DNA of 64,000 bases. Origin: Nannobrachium achirus. Its lineage: Eukaryota > Chordata > Actinopteri > Myctophiformes > Myctophidae. Below the pieces are notes generated by a model. It made no database searches and was not told the origin of the DNA. It worked only from the letters and a program-made list of their open reading frames with translations. A program made the position numbers and the translations under genes. This document shows, piece after piece, positions 10,585-22,084 of this stretch. The DNA lies in the NCBI GenBank assembly GCA_963921795.1, contig OY997643.1, positions 8,649,033-8,713,032 on the forward strand, given 5' to 3'. Each line of letters begins with the position of its first letter. The stretch's first letter is position 1.

Positions 10585-11018
10585 TTAAAGGAGTAGTTCA
10601 CCAATTTTCAACCTGTCTTCATATAATAGGTCCTCACTAATGGTCATGATAAAATATCACAATTTGTTTCTACTTAGTCCAAGTCTCCTAGGAGAGCTGT
10701 GGGAAGTTCAGAATCCATAGTCTTGTGACATCATCATTTTCCCAAAAAAAAATGTATCAATATTTTTGAAAAAAAAAAAAGATTTTTATTATCGCGAGAA
10801 CAATGGCTCCCACTTTAAAATTGCAACTTTTCAGGAATAGAAATCCTGCAGTTTCTATAAGATGGATTGGCAATCGATGAAGTCACAAGACTATGGGTTT
10901 CTGACCTGCCCACAGCCCTCCTCTGAAAAAAAAAAAGAAAAAAAAAAAGAAAAGCTATTTTTTGAGTGAGGATCAATTATATGAACATAGGTTGAAAAGT
11001 GGTGGAGTGCCCCTTTAA
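10585..11018. mobile_element. TTAA-flanked (piggyBac-type) MITE, 434 bp
   Basis: Left end TTAAAGGAGTAGTTCACCA and inverted right end TTAAAGGGGCACTCCACCA; both arms then read TTTTCAACCT and TTCATATAAT. It lies inside the 1.68-kb part of block A that is absent from block B. No coding capacity. Confidence 0.8.
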
Positions 11019-11034
11019 GTCAGTCAGTCAGTAA

Positions 11035-11400
11035 TGTTCTTGCAAATTTCGGCACGTAATAAGTGCCGCACGATTTACGCCACCGCCGCAATATATACAT
11101 CAAAACTTGCGGCTCGGCCGGGAATGGTGTGCTATTACTTTTCTTTCCGATCCGCGTTACCATTGCGACGTAATTCGCAAAAAACGACGCCAAAAAACCC
11201 CATTGACTTAGAATGGGGGAAACTTCGGCACGTAATAACTGCCGCACGATTTACGACACCCCCGCAATATATACATCAAAATGTGCGGCTCGGCCGGGAA
11301 TGGTGTGCTATTACTTTTCTTTCCGATCCGCGATACGATTGCGATGTAATTCGCAAAAAACGACGCCCAAAAACCCCATTGACTTAGAATGGGGGACTCC
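11035..11400. repeat. tandem repeat, two units of about 183 bp
   Basis: Each unit contains TTCGGCACGTAATAA, GCGGCTCGGCCGGGAATGGT and ends CCCCATTGACTTAGAATGGG. Units start near 11035 and 11217. Confidence 0.88.
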
Positions 11401-11627
11401 GAAAAAACCCCAGAAACTTTGGCGCCACATAACTCTGCCATACTTTTGCCTAGCAACGTCATTTAAAATGTAAAATGCTCACACAACTTTGGTCTTTTTC
11501 CGACCAATAGGGATGAGCTGTAATTGATTAAGCCCCACCCCCTCTATAACAGGAAGTGCCCTTCACCAAACAGGAAGTGCCTCTATAACTCATGAACCGT
11601 TTGTCGTACAGACTCGCGGCTGGTGTC

Positions 11628-11815
11628 ATACATTTTTTTTTTCTCAAAAAATTTTTTTTTCTCAATTTTTTTTTCTCAAAAATTATTTTTTCTCAAAATA
11701 TTTTTTTTCAACATTTTTTTTTCTCAAATTTTTTTTTTCTCAAACATTTTTTTTCTCAAAAATTTTTTTTCTCAAAAAAAATGTTTCTAATTTTTTTCTT
11801 AGAAATTTTCTTTTC
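11628..11815. repeat. T-rich minisatellite, TTTTTTTTCTCAAAA units
   Basis: About a dozen units of 14-18 bp built from a run of T, then CTCAAA. It gives a spurious Phe/Ser-rich reading frame that should not be annotated. Confidence 0.95.
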
Positions 11816-12004
11816 TAGTTCTGTGTAAAATGACATATTTTTTAAGATATTCCCTTCTGAAGACCCCTATAAGGATTTATTTCAGGGGTCTGTTTGTCAG
11901 TCCAAGGAACCTCAAAACATATTGTCCAAAATAGTTTTGCAAAATAGTTTGTCAGAGATTTTCAGGCCTGTTGAGAACTCTAATTTTCATACACAACTTG
12001 ACTG

Positions 12005-12085
12005 TTGGTTCTTTGCAGCCTGTCTACCAAGCTCACAAGGCATGAGATGCATTGCACGAGCACGATGCGTTGTGAGCTTGATGTT
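12005..12085. repeat. imperfect palindrome of the GATCTACAAGC family
   Basis: Arms CCAAGCTCACAAGGCAT and GATGCGTTGTGAGCTTGATG; the left arm is lost in block B, which resumes at CACGATGCGTTGTGAGCTTG (about 18281). Confidence 0.55.
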
Positions 12086-12278
12086 CTGCTTTTTATTTGG
12101 GTTAATACATTTAGTAGTATTTTCCCATCACAATGATTTGGTGGTTTAGAAATTGTGGTGTAGACGTGCAAAATCTACTGTTCATGACATTGTAAATCAA
12201 CCTATCTGGGTCCAATAGCGCATGTCAGTAAGTTCAATCTGTGTCTGTTTCTGTCTCTCTGGTACACTACTGTTATAG

Positions 12279-12486
12279 GATGCCTGGTAAAACAACTAAA
12301 AAAAGTTTTTCCTGCGAAGAGGAGATGGGGGTGGCCTGGAAGAGGTGCGTCAAGTGCGACACTGTCCAGCCCCACCAACAAAGGCTAAAAGAATGGAGGG
12401 AGAGGATGGCAGCCAACAAAGAGGCCTTTTGTGCCATCAAATCAAAGCACGGCAATAAACACACCATACTTAAAAGGGGTATGAAG
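12279..12486 (+). pseudogene. conserved exon-like frame of the repeat block, Lys/Cys-rich
   Basis: Begins right after a TTATAG acceptor with GATG and ends at AAG before GTGAAG. It encodes about 69 residues, MPGKTTKKSFSC onward, with a CVKC pair. The block-B copy at 18498-18705 keeps the frame with a few replacements (for example EEE to KKE, W to R). The product is not recognised. It lies on the strand opposite to the KDZ exons. Confidence 0.35.
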
Positions 12487-12891
12487 GTGAAGATTACTGT
12501 TTGCTTTTTTATTTTTATTAGGCTAAGACTAGACTGCATTCCTTATGAAGTGGGATTCATGAATTTCTTGAGCCATTTTACATTCAATGGGACTCTATTT
12601 AGGCCAATTTTGAAGTTCAGGGTACTCGTTAATGACAGAAAGTAAACAGCTGATTTTGTTCACATGCCAAGTTTGAAGTAAATAGATTGGTTCTCAATAT
12701 ATTCGGAGTACGGAAGCACACACATTTATAGGTGGCATGTGCCTGAAGAAGGTTCATACCATTCATTACATTTGTTTTGGCAGAGCCCCAAGGACAATAT
12801 TCACAATCTGCTGCAAGCAACTTAGATCTGCTATATTCAGAAGTTGCAATACCCTCCATTGACAGCCCATTCATGAAAAAGAGAAGTCCTA

Positions 12892-13480
12892 TTAACAGTG
12901 ACTGATAAAATCATCAATATTACGCCTGTACGGACAGCTTGGGTGATTATAAATCTATGTAAAGACACAAGAGTGTAAATCACCCGACTTTGTTAAAGTG
13001 TGTAAGTGTTAGTTAAAATCACTTGAGCCTCTGAGATCCTGGACAGGGCTGAGATTCGGACCCCCCCAAAAAAATAATAAAAATAAATGCATAGAAAACT
13101 GCATCTAGACACATACACGAATTACAAACACCACAGGTCCTACACCTGAACTAGAAAAATATTGTTCCTTCGAAACAATTGTGGGCTCGCTTCAAGCCAG
13201 AAAACAATGGCTATAAAAGTACAAAATGTCAAGATCGCAGGCAGTGCTCAATTTGACGTTACTGACGTCAAAGATTGGTCCATTTTGTTCCAAAAATTTG
13301 TTATGCAAAAGTTGACCCGCTGGTGGCGCTATAACAGGCCAATGTGAGAAGGGTGGTATCTGTTCCTTGACCTATTGGGAATGTGCTTGCAAGATTTCAC
13401 GCACATTGCAGGCTGTGTTCATGATTTGAGGTGTTTTTGGCTTTGGACACTTTATCGCTGCTTGCAGCTATATGTATTAC
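12892..13480. repeat. terminal part of KDZ block A
   Basis: Matches 2716-3308 and 19117-19672. Contains the TGGTGGCGCTATAACAGGCC motif and ends GCTGCTTGCAGCTATATGTA. Confidence 0.85.
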
Positions 13481-13484
13481 CAGT

Positions 13485-13545
13485 AAGACTCCCTAATCGG
13501 GAGATAAGCGACCGTTGGTCGCTTATCTCCACATCGGGCCGCAAA
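13485..13545. repeat. hairpin GGAGATAAGCGACC / GGTCGCTTATCTCC
   Basis: Perfect 14-bp stem around 13500-13530, preceded by CCAGTAAGACTCCCTAATCG. The same lead sequence recurs at 60930, so it is a dispersed repeat terminus. Confidence 0.75.
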
Positions 13546-13564
13546 CTTCTAGTGGAGTTATATG

Positions 13565-14400
13565 TTGTTCGTGTCCAAATATGGGGCTTGTGAGGTCTCC
13601 ATATATGGAGATATGATGACATCACACAGTCCTCAGCCGCTGATGTGGCGTGATGTCATACAATACACAAACAAACCCTACAGTATAAAGGGCCAATTCT
13701 TGCCAGGAAAGAAGCATTTCTTCGACTCAGACCTTATCGCCAGGGGTTGCTTATAGCTTATCATCACATCCAACCATCTCCAATACTCGGGTAGTTCTCC
13801 CAACAAGACTTCAGACTCAGAGCCTTCCATACGATTCAAGGCATCTCGGAGATCTCAGTGTTTGTCAGTCCTTGTTCATTTATGCCCATATATGGACATC
13901 TCTATATCTACTGTAACAGTCCTTGTCCCTTTATGCCCATATATGGAGATCTCTTAACTGTAAGTCCTTGTCCCTTTTATGCCCATATATGTATATGGGC
14001 TTTCTAATATGCCCATATATGGAGATCTCTGTATCTCCATCTATGGGTATAAAAGGATACTTCAGGTCTGACATCAGGTTTGTTTATATTGGGTTGCTAG
14101 GTTTGACATCACAAACTCCATGGGCCATCTGACCTAGAAATCTATATTTGGGCATAGATGACTCATCGTGACCTCATCATGATTTCAATCGCTATAAAAG
14201 GACTCTCAGTGACATAAACTCTCCACAGATAAAGTCAACCCATTCTTTGATTACTTTGTACAACTAGATTAACTTTTCAATGGCATCCCCACTGGAATTG
14301 ACCGAAATGTACGACAGACAAGTCTGACCTCACCAGCCCATACTTGGGCATGGACAACTTATATCTCCATATACGGAGATGGCCATATATGGAGATACGA
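13565..14400. repeat. region dense in CCATATATGG motifs
   Basis: CCATATATGG, or a one-base variant, occurs at about 13593, 13887, 13938, 13985, 14011, 14030, 14374 and 14385, mostly as CCCATATATGGAGATCTC. The motif equals the CArG consensus CC(A/T)6GG bound by SRF/MADS factors. It also appears at 3456, 3956, 14957 and 59383. It is part of the repeat itself; regulatory activity is untested. Confidence 0.6.
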
Positions 14401-14690
14401 TGACATCACAGAGTCCACAGCTGATGATGTGGCGTGATGTCATACAATACACAAACAAGCCCTATATAAAGGGGCAATTCTCACCAGGGAAGAGAGCATT
14501 CCCCACTAGCTGAGTATCTTAAGATGGTTGGATGTGATGATAAGCTATAAGCTTAGTTGATCCTGGCGATAAGGTCTGTGTCGAGGAATGCTCTCTTCCC
14601 TGGTGAGAATTGCCCCTTTATATAGGGCTTGTTTGTGTATTGTATGACATCACGCCACATCATCAGCTGTGGACTCTGTGATGTCAGAGT
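14394..14690. repeat. long inverted repeat, arms of about 105 bp
   Basis: Arms 14394-14503 and 14585-14690 are nearly exact reverse complements (CATCACAGAGTCCACAGCTG / CAGCTGTGGACTCTGTGATG at the outer ends). They are separated by about 80 bp. A third, diverged copy of one arm lies at 13610-13720. Confidence 0.85.
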
Positions 14691-14713
14691 GATGTCAGAC
14701 TGATGCGGACACA

Positions 14714-14746
14714 CGTCGACCGCACGTGTGACGTGCGGTCGACCGC
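14714..14746. repeat. hairpin GTCGACCGCACG / CGTGCGGTCGAC
   Basis: Perfect 12-bp stem with a 5-base loop, followed by the GACGGACGGCCGGTGGAGG terminus also seen at 61310. Confidence 0.8.
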
Positions 14747-14813
14747 ACGTGTGACTCAGGGACGGACGGCCGGTGGAGGTTTTCATACTAAACTGCGACC
14801 TTACGGTCGCAAT

Positions 14814-15490
14814 TATAACTAGAAGCTCGGCCGCCGAGCGTCTAGGTCGGCGCCTGGCATGCTCGGGAATGATGTAAATAGGGAATGAATGCCCCACCTT
14901 TAATGCAAAGACCATTATACTAACCTGTTGTCATAGGACCATCTGTGTGCATTTATGCCCATATATGGACATCTCTGCCTCTCCCTTTATGCTTATTATC
15001 CTAAAGGAGTTCGCTATAAACAATGTCAGTAATGCCCATGTCATTATCCACAATAAAAACTTTTACAACCTTTGGAGAAGGCTGTGTAGAGTTGGCCATG
15101 AGCAAACACAGGTTGAGGCAAGTAGATGCCAACTCGTTCATTCTCTTGGCCCTGACCCTTATTGATGGTAACAGAGAAAGCTAAACGGATAGGGAACTGT
15201 CGTCTAATGAAGGTGAAGGGAAGCTCACCTCTGTCATAGTGAGGTATTCTTGGTAGGAAGATTGTTTCACTCCTCTTTGTGCCTACTACAATCTCACACT
15301 CAATGACTCTGTTCATCATTTGCATTACCACCTTTCTGGTGCCATTCTTGAGAGTGCGGCCAGGACCTGCTTGCAGGTTTCTAAGCAGCATGAGGTCTAT
15401 TGTCCAGGTCCAAATATGGGGCTTGTGAGGTAAAACTTAATGAGATGTGTCGGGTATCTCCATACATGGATTTTTTGTTGACTCATATAG
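14814..15490. mobile_element. Helitron-like fragment, copy 2
   Basis: Matches 3309-4000 almost base for base. At 15493 an extra stretch of about 210 bp intervenes before the homology resumes at about 15703 (TTTTTTGTTGACTCATCTAGCG). Confidence 0.65.
15044..15391 (-). pseudogene. Pif1-type helicase C-terminal fragment of a Helitron, copy 2
   Basis: Same 115-residue stretch as 3539-3886, with motifs FPIRLAFSVTINKGQG and VFAHGQLYTAFSK. It differs at two residues in the readable part (R to K near the start, H to Y near the end). Near-identity over 11.5 kb points to a recent local duplication or gene conversion rather than two old insertions. Confidence 0.75.
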
Positions 15491-16004
15491 CGATTCGGCC
15501 TCGGCTTCAATTAGTAGTCAGGATTAAGTTTAGCGTGCGAGGGAACTGCCCGGGCTTATCCACATTATTCACCTGGTTCTCTTAAAGGCACAGCCCGCTA
15601 ATTCCCCTGAACCCAACCGCTCTGAAGAGCACCCTGAACTTTGCTCACCTCGAAGTGAGAGGAAGAAAGACTTTAGTTTATGCCCATTCAGAGAGATTTT
15701 TTGTTGACTCATCTAGCGTATGTGATGTCAGAGCCTTTTATGAAGTGATGTCACAATGAGTCAGCGCGTGCTCCGGAACAGCCCGATGTCAGTCATCTCC
15801 GCATACGGAGATTCCAAACCTTTCGTGCCGGATCCGAAAAACTGTGTATCGGGTCGGGTCGAGGCCTGGCTAAGAACGTAGGCAAAGGTCTGAGCTGTCT
15901 GTGTGCGAAATTTGGAGTCTGTAGCACCAACCATGTGCTGTCAGGGCTCATCCATGGGATTGGCCCAATTCGGCCTCGGCTTCAATTAGTAGTCACGATA
16001 ATTA
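15491..16004. repeat. mixed repeat leader of block B
   Basis: Contains a 210-bp stretch absent from Helitron copy 1, then the shared tail, then the GGGTCGAGGCCTGGCTAAG repeat (15848-16000) that also precedes block A. Confidence 0.6.
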
Positions 16005-19000
16005 TTTTTTTTGTCTGTGTGCACTTCATAGGCATATTAGATAAAGGTCCTTAGATAGTGTGTAGAATGTTTCATGCAAATTGCTAAAAAAATCCTAACG
16101 GGTTTAAGCGTTTCACAAACTGCTCAAAATGATATAGCGCCCCCCTTTGGCCAATTGGGGTAAGATTGGTTTTAGTGATATTTGGAATAACACTCTACAT
16201 CTTTGCCAAATGCCATGAATATGTTACTTTGCATGTATGATTTAGAGGCAGAAGAATAATTTGCATAAAACTGCAATATTCATTGAATTTATTAAAAAAG
16301 CGTGTTTCAATTTAAAAAAATGTTTTGAGCTACTACTCGTTATGGCCCAGTTTCTGACATCTTCAATCCACAGCAAAAGATCCTCATCTGTGATGTTCAA
16401 ATCTCTCTTCTCAGTGTGAAGGTCTGTCTCAGCGTCAGTTTTCCTCTTTAGCATCTGCAATGGATATTAGTGGTGGAATTAGAATTTGTTGTCTGGCTCC
16501 TCTGAAGTGTCTTAAGTGTATACTGCCATCAGCATTTACAATTAAGGCATTTAGCAGACGCCCTTAATCCAGAGCAATTAACAATAATTGTTTTATTTGG
16601 TATGATAGGGCCAGCTCTTTGTGCAGGAAAAGAGGATATGCATATATCTCTCCTCTGAACATGTTTTTTTTTTTTTTTTTTTGTACATTAAAATTTAATG
16701 TTTAACAAATAAATGTAATAAAACAAAAGACAAGACAGGGGAGGGGCGGGGTCCAGTGCAACTTCTGGCGAACGGGGTGGGGCATCTGGTGGGCGAGGGG
16801 GTGGGGTCAACACAATAGGGATTTAGGGGGACGGGACGTAAGTACCGTCCTTTTTGGCCGTCACTGGGAGCCGTCCCACCTGAAGACGTGGTGGTGGTGG
16901 TGGGGGTGCTGGGACAGCTGGTGCCGCCACCTTTGCCAATATGTATTTGGCCTTTCTGGGCACTGGGTGGTTCCCATTGGCTCCGACAGGCTGGTTGCGG
17001 CCGGACCGCTTCAGGGCCAGGGAGCCGGTGTCTCCGCTCATTTTTCCTTTTTTTTTTTTTCGTTGTCGAGTAAAACTCTGAAGTTAGATTGTAATCCGGG
17101 CAAATGGGTCCTCTGAACATGTTCATTCAAGGCCTTGAATAACATGCCATGACGACACACAGCCACCTCCACGCCCTCTTCATCCAACTTAGAAGCCGAT
17201 TTTCGGGACGTCTCGCGAGCAGCAATCCATTGCGACTTGCCACAGATACCTTTGCCAGACACCCAAGCAACAACAAATGTACATATTAAACACCTCTTCA
17301 AAGTTAACAAAGGATATAGTAATCCAATCTACCTTACCGTGCATCATGTATTTTATATGTTTAAATTGTCAATAAAAGTGGACGTTTTCAACTCATGTTA
17401 AGCAGAATTTTCAAGTTACTTTCCATCGCCAATAAGTATAACTGGACTGGAGGGAACTGGGGGCAATACCAAAACATTCCTTTTTCATTAAAATCCTTAT
17501 AAAGGGCCAACTTGACAGCAACCATGCGTTTCAATATCTGATGTCAGGCTGTTGTTGCAGTCTTAAAGGGTTTTATATTGTGAGATATTTTAATCAATAC
17601 ACCTATACAATCGCCTATTGCCATCCACTCATAAGGACAACTCACAGGTTGGTCTTGATTCTGAACCCTCGCCACAAATTCTGCCACGTCCTTGTCCTTT
17701 GCCAGAAATGCACCATCAAAGTAAGCCTTTTTGTCACCCATTCTAAACATATGAAAGGAGACAGATTAGATTAGAATACATGCACAAGAGCTCTTTTTAT
17801 ATATCAGTTGGCCCCAAACTGATGGCAGTTTGAGGCAAGAAATGATTAGTGAATGAAAGTAATTAAATAACCAATACCCAGTAGTCCGACTGAACCGGTA
17901 CATCTTTCTATTTCCGTCCAATTAAATTGCTGCTACTTCAGAAGGGCAGGCTGGGCAGGGGAAATCTTGTATGTCGAGAATTTTCTCCTTCTCGTAGCGA
18001 CAGTATGTCCACTCTAAGAAGCTGTGCTTCACCAGATATTCTCCCTGCCTGTTTGTGTTATGATACAGGATGTAGCGATATTACATTATGCACATAACTT
18101 TATAAACTATGTAGGTAGGCATGTGTTACACATGGTAGCTCATCAAATGTAAATGACTACAATCTTTTACATGGGAAAATGTTTCATGACTTACACGTCC
18201 AAAGCTGCTTGAACGATAGTCCAGCATTTTAACAAATGATTGCCGGCCTAAACCTGGTGCAGTGATTTTCAGCACTCAGCACGATGCGTTGTGAGCTTGA
18301 TGTTCTGCTTTTTATTTGGGTTAATACATTTAGTAGTATTTTCCCATCACAATGATTTGGTGGTTTAGAAATTGTGGTGTAGACGTGCAAAATCTACTGT
18401 TCATGACATTGTAAATCAACCTATCTGGGTCCAATAGCGCATGTCAGTAAGTTCAATCTGTGTCTGTTTCTGTCTCTCTGGTACACTACTGTTATAGGAT
18501 GCCTGGTAAAACAACTAAAAAAAGTTTTTCCTGCAAAAAGGAGATGGGGGTGGCCAGGAAGAGGTGCGTCAAGTGCGACACTGTCCAGCCCCACCAACAA
18601 AGGCTAAAAGAATGGAGGGAGAGGATGGCAGCCAACAAAGAGGCCTTTTGTGCCATCAAATCAAAGCACGGCAATAAACACACCATACTTAAAAGGGGTC
18701 TGAAGGTGAAGATTACTGTTTGCTTTTTTATTTTTATTAGGCTAAGACTAGACTGCATTCCTTATGAAGTGGGATCCATGAATTTCTTGAGCCATTTTAC
18801 ATTCAATGGGACTCTTTTTAGCCCAATTTTGAAGTTCAGGGTACTCGTTAATGACAGAAAGTAAACAGCTGATTTTGTTCACATGTCAAGTTTGAAGTAA
18901 ATAGATTGGTTCTCAATATATTCGGAGTACGGAAGCACACACATTTATAGGTGGCATGTGCCTGAAGAAGGTTCATATCGTTCATTACATTTGTTTTGGC

Positions 19001-19675
19001 AGAGCCCCAAGGACAATATTCACAATCTGCTGCAAGCAACTTAGATCTGCTATATTCAGAAGTTGCAATACCCTCCATTGACAGCCCATTCATGAAAAAG
19101 AGAAGTCCTATTAACAGTGACTGATAAAATCATCAATATTACGCCTGTACGGACAGCTTGGGTGATTATAAATCTATGTAAAGACGCAAGAGTGTCGACT
19201 TTGTTAAAGTTTGTAAGTGTTAGTTAAAATCACTTGAGCCTCCGAGATTCGGACCCCCCAAAAAAAATAATAAAAATAAATGCATAGAAAACTGCATTTA
19301 GACACAGACACGAATTACAAACACCACAGGTCCTACACCTGAACTAGAAAAATATTGTTCCTTCGAAACAATTGTGGGCTCGCTTCAAGCCAGAAAACAA
19401 TGGCTATAAAAGTACAAAATGTCAAGATCGCAGGCAGTGCTCAATTTGACGTTACTGACGCCAAAGATTGGTCCATTTTGTTCCAAAAATGTGTTATGCA
19501 AAATTTGACCCGCTGGTGGCGCTATAACAGGCCAATGTGAGAAGGGTGGTATCTGTTCCTTGACCTATTGGGAATGTGCTTGCAAGATTTCACGCACATT
19601 GCAGGCTGTGTTCATGATTTGAGGTGTTTTTGGCTTTGGACACTTTATCGCTGCTTGCAGCTATATTTATTATTC
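16005..19675 (-). mobile_element. KDZ/Zisupton-like transposon relic, block B
   Basis: Collinear with block A except that 10375-12058 of A is missing: the junction at about 18276 joins the KDZ exon LKITAPGL region straight to CACGATGCGTTGTGAGC. KDZ exon relics lie at about 17114-17260 (CRHG), 17653-17749 (FDGAF) and 17886-18055 (CPACPSE with the same in-frame TAA). Confidence 0.6.
16823..17310 (-). pseudogene. KDZ transposase fragment, block B copy
   Basis: Two overlapping frames (17038-17310 with CGKSQW, VAVCRHGMLFKALN; 16823-17041 with the Pro-rich tail) correspond to the single frame at 8905-9375 in block A. A 4-base difference in the T/A run near 17050 breaks it here. Confidence 0.55.
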
Positions 19676-19681
19676 TAATAT

Positions 19682-20690
19682 TTTTTTGTTGTTGTGTGTG
19701 TGCACTTCATAGGCATATTACATAAAGGTCCTTAGATAGTGTGTAGAATGTTTCATGCAAATTGCTAAAAGAATCCTAACGGGTTTAAGCGTTTCACAAA
19801 CTGCTCAAAATGATATAGCGCCCCCCTTTGGCCAATTGGGGTAAGACTTTGCCAAATGCCATGAATATGTTACTTTGCATGTATGATTTAGAGGCAGAAG
19901 AATAATGTGCATAAAACTGCAATATTCATTGAATTTATTAAAAAAGCATGTTTCAATTTAAAAAAATGTTTTGAGCTACTACTCGTTATGGCCCAGTTTC
20001 TGACATCTTCAATCCACAGCAAAAGATCCTCATCTGTGGTGTTCAAATCTCTCTTCTCAGTGTGACGGTCTGTCTCAGCGTCAGTTTTCCTCTTTAGCAT
20101 CTGCAATGGATATTAGTGGTGGAATTAGAATTTGTTGTCTGGCTCCTCTGAAGTGTCTTAAGTGTATACTGCCATCAGCATTTACAATTAAGGCATTTAG
20201 CAGACGCCCTTAATCCAGAGCAATTAACAATAATTGTTTTATTTGGTATGATAGGGCCAGCTCTTTGTGCAGGAAAAGATGATATGCATATATCTCTCCT
20301 CTGAACATGTTTTTTTTTTTTTTTTTGTACATTAAAATTTAATGTTTAACAAATAAATGTAATAAAACAAAAGACAAGACAGGGGAGGGGCGGGGTCCAG
20401 TGCAACTTCTGGCGAACGGGGTGGGGCATCTGGTGGGCGAGGGGGTGGGGTCAACACAATAGGGATTTAGGGGGACGGGACGTAAGTACCGTCCTTTTTG
20501 GCCTTCACTGGGAGCCGTCCCACCTGAAGACGTGGTGGTGGTGGTGGGGGTGCTGGGACAGCTGGTGCCGCCACCTTTGCCAATATGTATTTGGCCTTTC
20601 TGGGCACTGGGTGGTTCCCATTGGCTCCGACAGGCTGGTTGCGGCCGGACCACTTCAGGGCCAGGGAGCCGGTGTCTCCGCTCGTTTTTT
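19682..20690. mobile_element. KDZ/Zisupton-like relic, block C (truncated)
   Basis: Matches 8090-9120 and 16010-17040 and ends abruptly in the Pro-rich frame at about 20690, where the GC-rich tract begins. Confidence 0.65.
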
Positions 20691-21960
20691 TTCCCAAAAC
20701 GGCGGCGGCACCCCCGCGTTTTGGAGTTGTGAGTTCGGGTGGGAGGCGGGGTGTTTACGGTTGCTGCAGGATCGGGCTTTGTTTTTCTTATATGAGGAGA
20801 CTCCTTGGTGTCTCAGCGTGCCCACCGAAAAGGAAAAAGGAAAAACGGAAAATTTTGAAAAGGAGAAAAAGTAAAAACCGGTGTGGCATCGCCTCGAACA
20901 CCCGGAAATCGCACTCTCTCTGACAGCAACGTACTAGGCCGCGGACCTCCTGGCAATGGGTTTTGGAGCTTGTGAGTTTGCGGGAGGGGGTTGGGGGTCG
21001 GAGATGGGGGTCGTCTCGCTTGGCGGCGTCGTGTGGCGAGCGACGGCACCCACGCGTTTTATCAGGGGGGAGGCTGTGTCTCGGCGTCGGTCCGGGTTCG
21101 AAGTGGGAGGTTGGGGCTCGGGGACCGGAAAGATCCGGCTCGGCGACGTCGTGGGGCGAAGGACGCCACCCACGCGTTCTATCAGGGGGGCGGTTTGTGC
21201 CCCGGAGTCGGTCCGGGTTCGGAGTGGGAGGTTGGGCTTTTCGTCGGGGCACGGGCGTCGTGGGTCGAGTGGCGGCACCCGCGCGTTTTTCGGTTTCGGG
21301 GCTCTGGGTCGGTGGCTCGGTTTAGTCGGGTGTGTGCTCGCGGGGAGGGCGCTGGGTGGCGTTTTTTTGCGGTCGCTGCCGGATCGGGCTTTGTTTTTCT
21401 TATGTGAAGAGGCTCCTGGGTACCTCGGCGTACCCAGAAAAAATTGAAAATTGAAAAAGGGAAAATCTGGAAAAAGGGAAAACCCCAAATTCCGGAAAAG
21501 GAAAAATAGGAAAAATAGGAAAAATCACACCAGTGCGGCACCGCTTCGGAGACCCCGGGATTTGCGCTCCCGCCGACAGCGACCCGTTGGGGGCGAGATT
21601 TAGGGATTCGAGTTCGTTCGGGCGGGCGGCGTCGCTCGTTTCGTCGTGCCGCGTCGGGAGTCGTGCCAGCGGCGGTAGCCCCACGTTCCGGAGCTTGTGA
21701 GTTCGAGGTGTGAGGTTGGGTGTAGGGGCTTGGGATGGTCCGGCTTGGCGGCGTTGTGGGTCGAACGGCGGCGTTGGGGGTTGGGGATCGGGGTGGTCCG
21801 GCTGACCGCGGGTCGAGCGGCGGCGCCCGCGCGTTTTTCGGTTTCGGGATAGGGTTTGGGTTTGAGTCGGGGATCGGGACGATCTTGCTTGGCGGCGTCG
21901 TGTGGCGCCACCCCCGCGTTTTCGGGGTGAGGGGAGAATGAGGCCACTCAGCAGCGGCGC
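20690..21960. repeat. GC-rich tandem-repeat tract with two units of about 610 bp
   Basis: 20760-20960 and 21372-21600 share ATCGGGCTTTGTTTTTCTTAT, a run of AAAAGGAAAAA type and TGCGGCACCGCTTCGGA-like ends. Between them lies a block (20990-21350) in which GGCGGCGTCGTG and CACGCGTTTT recur about every 75 bp. A perfect hairpin CTGGGTAC/GTACCCAG is at 21417-21438. Long frames here on both strands result from the composition. Confidence 0.65.
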
Positions 21961-22084
21961 GCCACAGCGGACTGTGCCGCCGGCAGTTTTCCGCTAGTTG
22001 CATCATCGTGGCCTGTGGGGAAAGGGGAAGTGGGAGTGGAGGGGGGGGGGGGGGAGGGTTTTTTTCGCCGCCCGACGAAGAAAA

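Larger units (their letters stand above)
8085..13480 (-). mobile_element. KDZ/Zisupton-like transposon relic, block A
   Basis: Long repeat unit also present as block B (16005-19675) and, truncated, block C (19682-20690). On the minus strand it holds exon-like pieces of a KDZ (Kyakuja-Dileera-Zisupton) transposase with stops and frameshifts. Relative to block B it contains an additional 1.68 kb (about 10375-12058). Terminal repeats and target duplications could not be defined. Confidence 0.6.

Noticed and set aside
11592..11828. Phe/Ser-rich frame of 78 codons
   Set aside because: Direct translation of the T-rich minisatellite.
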